Part shown: positions 16,601 through 24,877 of the stretch, one piece after another
How the letters are laid out: each line of letters opens with the position of its first letter
Numbering within the stretch: position 1 is the first letter of the stretch
NCBI RefSeq assembly: GCF_001314995.1
Contig: NZ_CP012938.1
Location: 6,324,001 to 6,388,000 of the forward strand
Length of the DNA: 64,000 nt
Origin: Bacteroides ovatus
Lineage (GTDB): Bacteria; Bacteroidota; Bacteroidia; Bacteroidales; Bacteroidaceae
Direction of reading: 5' to 3'
Position numbers and translations under genes: made by a program
The notes under the pieces: generated by a model
What the model saw: the letters and a program-made list of their open reading frames with translations, nothing else
Databases searched by the model: none
Told to the model about the DNA's origin: nothing

Positions 16601-17719
16601 ATGATAGACGGGGAATCTGAAAAAGAAATAAAACTGAGACAGAGTAACCAAGGGGATCAAGAGATTGAAATTGATCTGATGGATATTCTTCGTAAGATTA
16701 TAGGTATTCGTAAGAAAATCTATAAAGCCGCCGGCATTGGTTTGATAATTGGTATTATTATAGCAATAAGTATTCCAAAGCAATATACAGTTGAAGTAAC
16801 TCTTTCTCCTGAGATGGGGAGTACTAAAGGTGGTGGTTTATCCGGTTTGGCTGCCTCTTTCTTGGGGAGTGGGGCTACTATGAGTGATGGTACTGATGCT
16901 TTGAACGCTTCTTTATCTGCCGATATTGTTTCTTCTACTCCTTTTTTATTAGAACTTTCTGTAATGGAAATCCCTGCATCGGAAAACAAAAAAATGACTT
17001 TGAATACTTATTTGGATGAAGAATCTTCCCCTTGGTGGAGTTATATTATCGGACTTCCGAGTATGGTGATTGGTGGAGTGAAGTCACTGTTTATTAAAGA
17101 AGATGAAGAAACAATTTCTGATAGGGGAAATCAAGGTACAATTGAATTATCTAAAAAGGAGTCGCAGAAGATTGAAACTCTAAAGAAAATGATTATTGCT
17201 AGTGTAGATAAGAAAACGTCTATGACCACGGTTGCCGTAACCTTGCAAAATCCCAAAGTCGCTGCGGTAGTTGCCGATTCTGTTGTAGGAAAGCTGCAGG
17301 AATATATTATAAACTATCGTACTTCCAAAGCAAAAGAAGATTGTATCTATTTGGAGAGACTATTCAAAGAACGCCAGCAAGAGTATTATGTCGCCCAGAA
17401 GAGATATGCTGATTATATGGATTCTCATGATAATATCATATTGCAAAGTGTACGTGCCGAGCAGGAACGATTGCAGAATGATATGAGTCTGGCTTATCAG
17501 GTGTACAGTCAGGTGGCTAGTCAACTTCAGGTCGCCAGGGCTAAAGTGCAGGAAGAGAAACCGGTATTTGCTGTTGTAGAGCCTGCTGTGGTACCATTGA
17601 ACCCTTCGGGGACTAGTAAAAAAATATATGTTCTGGCATTTATCTTTCTTTCTGTTTGTATTGTCATATTTTGGAAGTTATTCGGAGAAAATATTCTGAA
17701 TAAGTTCAAAGAAATATAG
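16601..17719 (+). CDS. chain-length determinant protein (Wzz family)
   Basis: 372 aa inner-membrane protein that sets polysaccharide chain length. Cytosolic N-terminus (DLMDILRKIIGIRKKIYKAAG), TM1 near 45-66, a long periplasmic helical region with coiled-coil character (about 215-330, LEYIINYRTSKAKEDCIYLERLF), the proline-rich Wzz motif before TM2 (VVEPAVVPLNPSGTSKK) and TM2 near 345-365. It has no tyrosine-kinase domain, and no bacterial tyrosine kinase or phosphatase is found in the locus. Follows the export channel gene and precedes the initiating transferase. Confidence 0.9.
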   Translation: MIDGESEKEIKLRQSNQGDQEIEIDLMDILRKIIGIRKKIYKAAGIGLIIGIIIAISIPKQYTVEVTLSPEMGSTKGGGLSGLAASFLGSGATMSDGTDALNASLSADIVSSTPFLLELSVMEIPASENKKMTLNTYLDEESSPWWSYIIGLPSMVIGGVKSLFIKEDEETISDRGNQGTIELSKKESQKIETLKKMIIASVDKKTSMTTVAVTLQNPKVAAVVADSVVGKLQEYIINYRTSKAKEDCIYLERLFKERQQEYYVAQKRYADYMDSHDNIILQSVRAEQERLQNDMSLAYQVYSQVASQLQVARAKVQEEKPVFAVVEPAVVPLNPSGTSKKIYVLAFIFLSVCIVIFWKLFGENILNKFKEI

Positions 17720-17745
17720 GCCTAAAATTAATAGATAACGTGATA

Positions 17746-19152
17746 ATGGCATCAACTAACCAGATAAATAAAGTCGTAGAGCTGATTGTAGTTTTGGGAG
17801 ATCTGATCATCCTGAACTTCTGTTTATTCCTGCTTCTTTTCTATTGGGAAAAAGCATTCAATTCTTTGCCTTTTTCTTGTACTGCTTCTTTGATGATGAC
17901 TTCGCTTAGTCTCTGCTACTTAGCCTGTTCGGCATCTCGTGGAAGAGCCTGGAATAGCAGAGAAATTCGTGCCGACCAGCTTGTGTTACGTGTTTTGAAG
18001 AATGTCATAACCTTTTCGGTCTTTTGGGCTTGTATCATGGCTTTTAGTGGAATATCTATAATCTCTCCACTCTTTTTTGTTCTTTATTTTTTCATACTCT
18101 TTGTTATTCTAAGCATCTATCGTATCATAATTCGTCATTTGCTGATTAGTTATTGTGCGAAGGGTAAACACAAACGCTATGCTGTTTTTATAGGCGGAGG
18201 TAATAATATGCAGATGTTATATGAGGAAATGGAGAGTTCTTTGGCATCTATTTATGAAGTTGTAGGTTATTTCGATATTAAACCTAATGATGTTTTTTCC
18301 TCCCAATGTTCTTATTGTGGTAGTCCTGATGGTTTCTCTGAATTTATGTCCGGACACACAGGAATCAAGCATGTTTTTTGTTCTTTGTCAATGGAGGAGG
18401 GACGTTATAATTTTTCTATCATGAATTATTGTGAGAACCATTTGCTTTATTTTCATGGCGTTCCTAATATATGTAAGGGTTTTCCCCGACGTATTTGGCA
18501 TAGCATGGTGGGTAATATGCCGATTTTGAATTTGCGGTACGAACCGCTTAGCAAAATGGAGAATCGTTTATTAAAGCGTATTTTCGATATAGTATTATCA
18601 GGTCTTTTTTTAGTTACTATTTTCCCGTTTATTTATCTTATTGTGGGAATTATCATAAAATTGACTTCTCCCGGTCCTATATTTTTTAAACAAATGCGAA
18701 CCGGTTTGAATGGCAGGGAATTCAAATGCTATAAATTTCGTTCCATGCTGGTGAATGAAGAGGCTGATCGCAAGCAGGCAACAGCAGATGATCCGCGAAA
18801 GACCCGATTTGGAGATTTTCTTCGCCGTTCTAATATTGATGAGCTTCCGCAATTTATTAATGTATTCAAAGGTGAAATGTCGTTAGTCGGTCCCCGTCCC
18901 CACATGTTGGCTCATACGGAGGTCTACACACAATTGATTGATAAATATATGGTGCGCCATTTCATTAAACCCGGGATAACGGGTTGGGCGCAAACGAACG
19001 GATTCCGTGGTGAAACTAAAGAACTGTCACAGATGGAAGGTCGTGTGAAGGCTGACATTTGGTATATGGAGCATTGGACATTACTGCTTGATTTATATAT
19101 CATTTATAAGACCATATTGAATATCGTTGTTGGTGAAAAGAATGCGTATTAG
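17746..19152 (+). CDS. undecaprenyl-phosphate sugar phosphotransferase (WcaJ/WbaP-like)
   Basis: Starts polysaccharide synthesis by moving a sugar-1-phosphate to undecaprenyl phosphate at the inner membrane. About 468 aa. The ATG at 17746 is preferred over an in-frame GTG at 17740. Four N-terminal TM segments (about 10-130), a CoA-binding-like fold (140-260), a fifth membrane segment (about 280-305), then the catalytic bacterial sugar-transferase domain: LLKRIFDIVLSGLFL, SPGPIFFKQMRTGLNGREFKCYKFRSM, SNIDELPQFINVFKGEMSLVGPRPH and PGITGWAQTNG. Glucose or galactose phosphate is the usual donor moiety; the exact sugar cannot be read from sequence. Confidence 0.93.
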   Translation: MASTNQINKVVELIVVLGDLIILNFCLFLLLFYWEKAFNSLPFSCTASLMMTSLSLCYLACSASRGRAWNSREIRADQLVLRVLKNVITFSVFWACIMAFSGISIISPLFFVLYFFILFVILSIYRIIIRHLLISYCAKGKHKRYAVFIGGGNNMQMLYEEMESSLASIYEVVGYFDIKPNDVFSSQCSYCGSPDGFSEFMSGHTGIKHVFCSLSMEEGRYNFSIMNYCENHLLYFHGVPNICKGFPRRIWHSMVGNMPILNLRYEPLSKMENRLLKRIFDIVLSGLFLVTIFPFIYLIVGIIIKLTSPGPIFFKQMRTGLNGREFKCYKFRSMLVNEEADRKQATADDPRKTRFGDFLRRSNIDELPQFINVFKGEMSLVGPRPHMLAHTEVYTQLIDKYMVRHFIKPGITGWAQTNGFRGETKELSQMEGRVKADIWYMEHWTLLLDLYIIYKTILNIVVGEKNAY

Positions 19153-19345
19153 GGACAATGGTGCAATCTGTTTGTCTTTAAAAAATAATTTGTTTAATGA
19201 GAATATTATTACTGAATTGTCTATATCAGTTATTGTGGTATAATAATTCGATTTTTAATAAATAAATTAAAGTGGGGTACGAGTCTTTTTTAGTCAGAAT
19301 GGCATAACACGAAGAGTATTTTCTTTAATTATCCTAACTGTTTTT

Positions 19346-20875
19346 ATGCAAACATCCATCAATAATAAGCACATTGTCAAGAACACTGCGTACCTTTATG
19401 TACGATTAGTTGTATCCCTTGCTATAGGTCTGTTTACAAGCCGTATTATACTTTCCGCATTAGGAGTTTCTGACTATGGTATTTATAATATTGTGGGTGG
19501 ATTCGTGTCGATGCTTTCACTTTTTACGATTTCATTAAGTGGTGCAACTTCCCGTTTTATCACTTTTGAATTAGGACGCGGAGATATGGAGCGTATGAAG
19601 AAGACATTTGCTACGCTTTCCACACTTGTCTACTTGCTAGCAGTTATAGTATTAATATTGGGTGAGACAGTCGGGTTATGGTTTGTTAAGGAATATCTTG
19701 TAATACCAGATGAGCGATGGAAGGCGGCGCTTTTTGTATATCATTGTTCTCTGTTGGCATTTATTGTTAATCTAATTGCATTGCCATATAATTCATGTGT
19801 TATTGCACATGAGAAGATGAACTTTTTTGCAATTGTTAGTGTATTAGACTCTGTATTGAAATTAGGGATAGTATATATGCTATATATATCACCTTTTGAT
19901 CGTTTGAGAACTTATGCTGTATTGTTGGTTGCAATTGGTGTTATCATTCGTATAATATATATAATATATTGCAAACATACTTTTGAGGAGGCAAAAGTAA
20001 AGTGGGGTATTGATAAGAATATATTCAAAGATATTTTTTCCTATTCTGCATGGATAACTATTGGAGCTAGTTCCGCTATTTTTAAAGAGCAAGGTGTGAA
20101 CGTGCTTGTCAATATGTTTTTCGGAGTATTGTTTAATGCTGCTAGAGGTATTAGTATGCAAGTCTATGGTGTAGTTAGTCAGTTCTCTTATAGTATCGGC
20201 CAAGCTATCACGCCGCAGATTACTAAGGAGTATGCAGTTGGGAATCTGCCACGTGCTATCAGTCTGACTTTTATATTGGCCAAGGTGCAAGGTATACTAA
20301 TAATGACTTTGTCACTTCCTCTTTTATTGGAAACAAATTATGTACTAGGTTTATGGTTAGGAGAATTTCCTGATTATACGGTCGCTTTTATGCAATGGGC
20401 ACTGATACTTTGCTATACTCGAACCTTGGAAGATACTCATGGTACACTCTATTTGGCAACGGGTAATGTCAAGTGCTTGCAGATTATAGGAGGAGGATTG
20501 ATGTTGCTCAATATTCCTATTGATTATGTCTTTCTCAAACAGGGTTTCGAACCGATAATTACAATGATTATAGGTGCTGTTTTAGAAGTTGTGACAATGT
20601 TTGTTGCGTTCATGTATCTAAAGAAAATTGTGAAATTTCCTATACTATGTTTTTACAGAGAAGCTGTTCTTCCGCAATTGGTAGTATGCGGGCTTTCTTT
20701 AATTTTTCCTCTTCTGATATTATCTTTCTGGAAAGAGGCGTGTTTTCTGCGCTTTTGTTTGGTCAGTATCGTATCTGTATTTATGACAATTGGTTTGAGC
20801 TATTTGATTGTATTGAACATAAAAGAGAAAAACTTAATAATTGAAATAATAAAAAGTAAATTAAAAGGAAAATAG
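19346..20875 (+). CDS. polysaccharide flippase (Wzx/MATE-like)
   Basis: 509 aa with about 12-14 predicted TM helices. The N-terminal pattern (NTAYLYVRLVVSLAIGLFTSRIILSALGVSDYGIYNIVGG) is typical of Bacteroides capsule-locus flippases that turn lipid-linked repeat units to the periplasmic side. A 193-bp AT-rich gap lies before it in which I see no gene. From here to about 39.3 kb the DNA is visibly richer in A+T than the export genes, the usual sign of exchanged capsule cassettes. It ends 4 nt before the next gene. Confidence 0.9.
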   Translation: MQTSINNKHIVKNTAYLYVRLVVSLAIGLFTSRIILSALGVSDYGIYNIVGGFVSMLSLFTISLSGATSRFITFELGRGDMERMKKTFATLSTLVYLLAVIVLILGETVGLWFVKEYLVIPDERWKAALFVYHCSLLAFIVNLIALPYNSCVIAHEKMNFFAIVSVLDSVLKLGIVYMLYISPFDRLRTYAVLLVAIGVIIRIIYIIYCKHTFEEAKVKWGIDKNIFKDIFSYSAWITIGASSAIFKEQGVNVLVNMFFGVLFNAARGISMQVYGVVSQFSYSIGQAITPQITKEYAVGNLPRAISLTFILAKVQGILIMTLSLPLLLETNYVLGLWLGEFPDYTVAFMQWALILCYTRTLEDTHGTLYLATGNVKCLQIIGGGLMLLNIPIDYVFLKQGFEPIITMIIGAVLEVVTMFVAFMYLKKIVKFPILCFYREAVLPQLVVCGLSLIFPLLILSFWKEACFLRFCLVSIVSVFMTIGLSYLIVLNIKEKNLIIEIIKSKLKGK

Positions 20876-20879
20876 AAGG

Positions 20880-22421
20880 ATGACATTTATTAATAAGATA
20901 AATAGAAAATTGCATACTCTGAGCGAAATTCGTGAGAGTAAGTATGTATTGAAGCAGATTGCCAATTACTTGTTGAACTTGGATGTACATATACTCTATG
21001 TACAACTTCCAAAAAGTAATAAAATTAAGGGACTTACAGAATTTGAACAAGAGCGTATAAAAAATTGGTGTTTCGATTTTAATAAATACAAAAAGGAGTT
21101 ATCCAAGCTGAAGATGCTTTATGGCGAGGATATTACTCAGGAATATATACTTTCTGTTTTTGATGGTGGAGTAGTGGTAGATGGAGCAAAACGTAAAGTA
21201 CTTCTTGATTTCCAGAGTGAACATCAGCACATAATTAATGGTCGTCGTATTACTGTTGGCCAACCTAAAAGATATCACAACACTATTTATACTCATGGAG
21301 CTTGTACGTGGCGTGGCACAGGCGTTGAAGATCAAGAAACTATAGCTTCATTTCTACAACAATTGATAAACATAGACTATCCATTGGCTTATCGCATTGT
21401 TAACAGTGCAATAGGTAGGGGGAGCAATATTAGGGATGATTTCGAAATGATTAAAGAACAAACATATTTTCCAGGAGATATTGTGATTCTTGGTTCTCAT
21501 GGTGCTATAATGAATATTGGGCGTAGTTTCTTTGAGAAAATAGGAATTGTTTATCTTACAACATCGTCATTGTTTAACCGTCCACATAATTACGGCGAAT
21601 GGTTTAATGATACAGTACTTCATACTAATAAACGAGGAAATAAAGTTCTAGCTGATGCCATTTATAAAGTTCTTAATGAAATGAAGTGGCTTACTTCTGG
21701 AGTTTTAATTGAAGAACATAAAAAACGGATATTGGGGAATAATAAATCTCTTACTAAGGGTGAACGTATTTATGGTGATAATCCTGAATTATTAAAATAT
21801 ATTGATTTGTTGCGGCAATACAAGCAAGGTGATGCAGAATCTAATATTGGTTGTATTGTGATGAACTGTAATCCGTTTACACTTGGACATCGTTATTTGA
21901 TAGAATATGCTTCTTTGCGAGTGGACTATCTTTATATATTTGTGGTAGAAGAGAACCGCTCTTATTTTACATTTGATGATCGATTTGATCTTGTTTGTAA
22001 AGGTACAGCTGATTTGAAAAATGTTAGAGTGCTGCCTAGTGGGAACTTTATTATTTCCGCTATTACGTTTCCTGGTTATTTTTATAAGGACAATTTGAAG
22101 GAGGCGAAAATTGATTGTTCAAATGATCTTAACGTCTTTGCACAATATATTGCTCCAGCTTTGAATATAAAGAATCGTTTTGCAGGCGAAGAACCTTTGG
22201 ATCCTGTCACCAATCAATATAATATGGCTATGGCAGAGATTTTGCCTCAATATGGTATACAATTTCATGTAATCCCTCGTAAAATAGAAGGGAAGGAGGT
22301 GATTAGTGCTTCTCGTGTTCGTCGTTACTTTGAAGCAGGTAAACTAGATGAAATAAAGGAGATTGTTCCGAATGCCACTTATAATTATCTAGTCAACCGA
22401 TATAATAAAGAGCATGATTGA
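20880..22421 (+). CDS. SGNH-like domain fused to CitC-like nucleotidyltransferase
   Basis: 513 aa. The C-terminal ~200 residues carry the cytidylyltransferase-superfamily signature as in [citrate lyase] ligase CitC: NCNPFTLGHRYLIEYA (TLGH variant of HxGH), VVEE, YFTFDDRFDLV, and ISASRVRRYF near the end. The N-terminal ~270 residues look SGNH-hydrolase-like, with FPGDIVILGSHGAIMNIG and HTNKRGNKVLADAI resembling the final catalytic block. A role in activating or transferring an acyl or organic-acid substituent to the capsule is inference. The gene overlaps the following ferredoxin-type gene by 8 nt, so the two products are probably used together. Confidence 0.75.
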   Translation: MTFINKINRKLHTLSEIRESKYVLKQIANYLLNLDVHILYVQLPKSNKIKGLTEFEQERIKNWCFDFNKYKKELSKLKMLYGEDITQEYILSVFDGGVVVDGAKRKVLLDFQSEHQHIINGRRITVGQPKRYHNTIYTHGACTWRGTGVEDQETIASFLQQLINIDYPLAYRIVNSAIGRGSNIRDDFEMIKEQTYFPGDIVILGSHGAIMNIGRSFFEKIGIVYLTTSSLFNRPHNYGEWFNDTVLHTNKRGNKVLADAIYKVLNEMKWLTSGVLIEEHKKRILGNNKSLTKGERIYGDNPELLKYIDLLRQYKQGDAESNIGCIVMNCNPFTLGHRYLIEYASLRVDYLYIFVVEENRSYFTFDDRFDLVCKGTADLKNVRVLPSGNFIISAITFPGYFYKDNLKEAKIDCSNDLNVFAQYIAPALNIKNRFAGEEPLDPVTNQYNMAMAEILPQYGIQFHVIPRKIEGKEVISASRVRRYFEAGKLDEIKEIVPNATYNYLVNRYNKEHD

Positions 22422-23568
22422 AATTAAGGATAAAAGTCAGTGTACAGGTTGTACAGCTTGTGCTAATGTTTGTACTCATCGTTTCATCACAATGTGTTTT
22501 GATGATGAAGGGCATTCTTATCCTTTGGTCGATACAGCTAATTGTGTGAATTGTGGCTTATGTGAGAAAGTTTGTCCTATGTTACATCAAGATGAGTTAC
22601 CTAAAGATTATGATCTTGACCAACTTTCTGTTTATGCAGTTTACAATAAGGATGAGGTTATTCGAAACAGCAGTACATCTGGGGGGATTTTTACACTTCT
22701 TGCTGACTATGTTATAGATAAGGGAGGTATAGTTTATGCCGCTCGTTTTGATGAATACTATCATATTTATCATACATCGGTTGAATGTAAGGAGGAATTG
22801 CAAGCTTTTCGTGGAAGTAAGTATGCTCAAAGTGATTTGTCTGATGTTTTTTCTCAAATAAAACTCCAGTTGAGGAATGAACGCTATGTCTTGTTTGTTG
22901 GTACTCCTTGTCAGGTTGCAGGATTGAAAAGTTTTTTAATTAAGGAATATGATAAGCTTTATACCTGTGATTTTATTTGTATGTGTATATCTTCACCTAA
23001 GATATGGGAGGAATATCTTTCTGAGTATTGGGATAAGAATACTATTAAACGTATTGTATTTAAGGATAAACGTATAGGTTGGCATAGTTGGCGAATGTTG
23101 ATTGAGGACGATAAGGGGGAGCATTTTTATCGAGGAATAGAAAATCCTTTTTTTTGTAGTTACTTGCAACATATAACTAATCGTCCCTCCTGTTTTTCTT
23201 GCCCATTCCGTCATATTCGTAGGGTGAGTGATATCACTATTGCAGATTGCTGGGGGATTGATAAAGTTAATAAAGAATTTGATGATGATAAAGGTTGTAC
23301 TACAATGATACTTCAGTCACAAAAAGGTGTAGAAGTATTTAATTCTATAAAAGAGAAATTAGTTATTTCAAGTTATAATATAGGTTCAGTTATACAATAC
23401 AATCCATACATTGTGAAACCAATAGAAAAAGCACCGGAATGTGATATCTTTTATCAGACTTATCGAGTATTGGGAATTCGAGCTGCGTTTGAAGAAATAA
23501 AGAGGCTTAATCACCCCTCGTTAATAAAGAAAATTATAAAAAAAATGAAAGGTGTATTTGAAGTATGA
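22414..23568 (+). CDS. coenzyme F420 hydrogenase/dehydrogenase beta-subunit-like Fe-S protein
   Basis: 384 aa. Two ferredoxin-type [4Fe-4S] motifs at the N-terminus (CTGCTACANVC near 11-21 and CVNCGLCEKVC near 44-54), then the FrhB-type N and C domains (RGSKYAQSDL, FVGTPCQVAGLKSFL, RPSCFSCPFR, DITIADCWGID). Homologues are common in Bacteroides capsule loci beside polysaccharide pyruvyl transferases, such as the one at 27338. They presumably perform a flavin-dependent redox step on a sugar or substituent; the substrate is unknown. Start overlaps the CitC-like gene, and its TGA overlaps an ATG at 23565 (ATGA). Confidence 0.85.
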   Translation: MIEIKDKSQCTGCTACANVCTHRFITMCFDDEGHSYPLVDTANCVNCGLCEKVCPMLHQDELPKDYDLDQLSVYAVYNKDEVIRNSSTSGGIFTLLADYVIDKGGIVYAARFDEYYHIYHTSVECKEELQAFRGSKYAQSDLSDVFSQIKLQLRNERYVLFVGTPCQVAGLKSFLIKEYDKLYTCDFICMCISSPKIWEEYLSEYWDKNTIKRIVFKDKRIGWHSWRMLIEDDKGEHFYRGIENPFFCSYLQHITNRPSCFSCPFRHIRRVSDITIADCWGIDKVNKEFDDDKGCTTMILQSQKGVEVFNSIKEKLVISSYNIGSVIQYNPYIVKPIEKAPECDIFYQTYRVLGIRAAFEEIKRLNHPSLIKKIIKKMKGVFEV

Positions 23569-23592
23569 AGTTTACATTTAGACATCAGTGTT

Positions 23593-23919
23593 ATGAATTA
23601 TCCTTTTGGAAGAAAATTATTCCATATAGATTGCGTCCTTTTAGTAATTAAATGGGCATTGTATTCATTCACAAAGTCTTATGGGCAGAAGTGTTTTAAT
23701 GAGGGAAAGAATATTAAAGTTAATGGTCTATGTCCTGGTCCAGTCAAGACATCGATGACAGTTAGCGAGAATTCTTCTCTATTACGTGGCGATATACCCA
23801 ATAAACGAATAGGACTTCCTGAAGAAATAGCCGAATTAGCTTTAATGATAGTATACAGTTCAATGTATGGTATGAATGGACATATTATAGTGTGTGACGG
23901 TGGTGAGACATTAATATAA
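23593..23919 (+). pseudogene. N-terminally deleted short-chain dehydrogenase (SDR) remnant
   Basis: The 108-residue frame matches only the second half of a classical SDR: helix after the YxxxK motif (IKWALYSFTKSYGQKC), IKVNGLCPGPVKTSM, PEEIAELALMIV and the C-terminal GHIIVCDGGETLI. The TGxxxGIG cofactor-binding half is absent, and the active-site Tyr is replaced where the frame diverges (LLVIKWAL). Upstream, an ATG overlapping the previous stop (23565) opens a 28-codon frame ending at 23651. This suggests that a deletion fused the start of one gene to the end of another. Almost certainly not a working oxidoreductase. Confidence 0.75.
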
Positions 23920-23930
23920 AAACATGTACG

Positions 23931-24533
23931 ATGAAGGAGATTTCTTTGAATGTAGAAAATTATAATGAACATTTGTTTCATTATCCTTGTATAAATCCTA
24001 TTGGAAAATATCTTGAAAATAAAATTGTTTGGGTATTAAACGACAATGAGAGTAATACTAAATATCTACGGTCCATAGTGGAGGCCGGTGCAAAAATTGA
24101 AAATATTTTAGAAATAGATCTTCTATGTAGTGTATTCACTCCTGAAATAGCTATTGTCTTTCCTCCAAAGCAATTAACGGATAATGTTCCTAGTGGTGAT
24201 ACACAAGAAGAATATTATCGTATTATGGAACATTATATACATTTTTCTCAGATGATGGTACATAGGATGAGTGACCAACCTACTACTTTCAATCATCTTC
24301 TTTTTGTCCTTCCACCATATGCCGATGAATATTCATGTGAGTTAGATAGAATGGCTTATTATGCTATCACTGGACTTGTAGCTGGGCTGGGTAAGATGTA
24401 TGCTCCTAGAAGTATATTTGTAAATAGTGTAATACTGAATGATGATTTAGACATATTTTTAGTGTCCGACTGGATTGCTTATTTAGTGTCGGATAATTCA
24501 AATAATATTGTAGGTCAAAATATAAAACTATAA
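23931..24533 (+). CDS. degenerate SDR-like protein, function unknown
   Basis: 200 aa. The C-terminal half resembles an SDR (DRMAYYAITGLVAGLGKMYAPRSIFVNSVILND, then the short SDR-type end LVSDNSNNIVGQNIKL). The N-terminal half has KIVWVLNDNESNTKYLRSIV in place of a glycine-rich nucleotide loop, so NAD(P) binding is doubtful. It may be a non-catalytic partner of a second SDR (the deleted one 11 nt upstream) or a divergent enzyme. It is followed 3 nt later by the IS-interrupted SGNH-like gene, so all three decoration genes were once one operon segment. Confidence 0.6.
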   Translation: MKEISLNVENYNEHLFHYPCINPIGKYLENKIVWVLNDNESNTKYLRSIVEAGAKIENILEIDLLCSVFTPEIAIVFPPKQLTDNVPSGDTQEEYYRIMEHYIHFSQMMVHRMSDQPTTFNHLLFVLPPYADEYSCELDRMAYYAITGLVAGLGKMYAPRSIFVNSVILNDDLDIFLVSDWIAYLVSDNSNNIVGQNIKL

Positions 24534-24536
24534 TTT

Positions 24537-24810
24537 ATGATTGCCTTTATATTGATTGTAACAGTAAATTTGATATTACTTTTAGTGGTCAATTACTACT
24601 ATACTCATGTAGTAGTTCGTAACACACAGGAATATCACATAAAGCAAGTGGAACAAGGACAGTGGGATGCATTGGCCTTCGGCTCTGCCTATTGCCGTTT
24701 TGGTATAGATTTTTCTGGAACCGATATGAACGGTTATAATTTAGGTTTTGCTTCCCAGTTCTTCTATTATACCGATAAAATGTTACGTCAAAATGCTCGC
24801 TTTACGAAAC
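24537..24810 (+). pseudogene. 5' part of an SGNH/DltD-like membrane protein gene, cut by IS
   Basis: About 91 codons. An N-terminal TM segment (IAFILIVTVNLILLLVVNYYY) is followed by an SGNH-like first block (WDALAFGSAYCRFGIDFSGTDMNGYNLGFASQ), with Ser in GSAY as the possible nucleophile position. The frame runs into the IS at 24811. Its continuation is found in frame after the IS at 26658-27293. Confidence 0.8.
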
Positions 24811-24877
24811 GGAGGTTGTGTCAAAACGTTGGCACAACCTCTTTTATATTTTACAGTTCTGCTATATTTTCTTTTGG

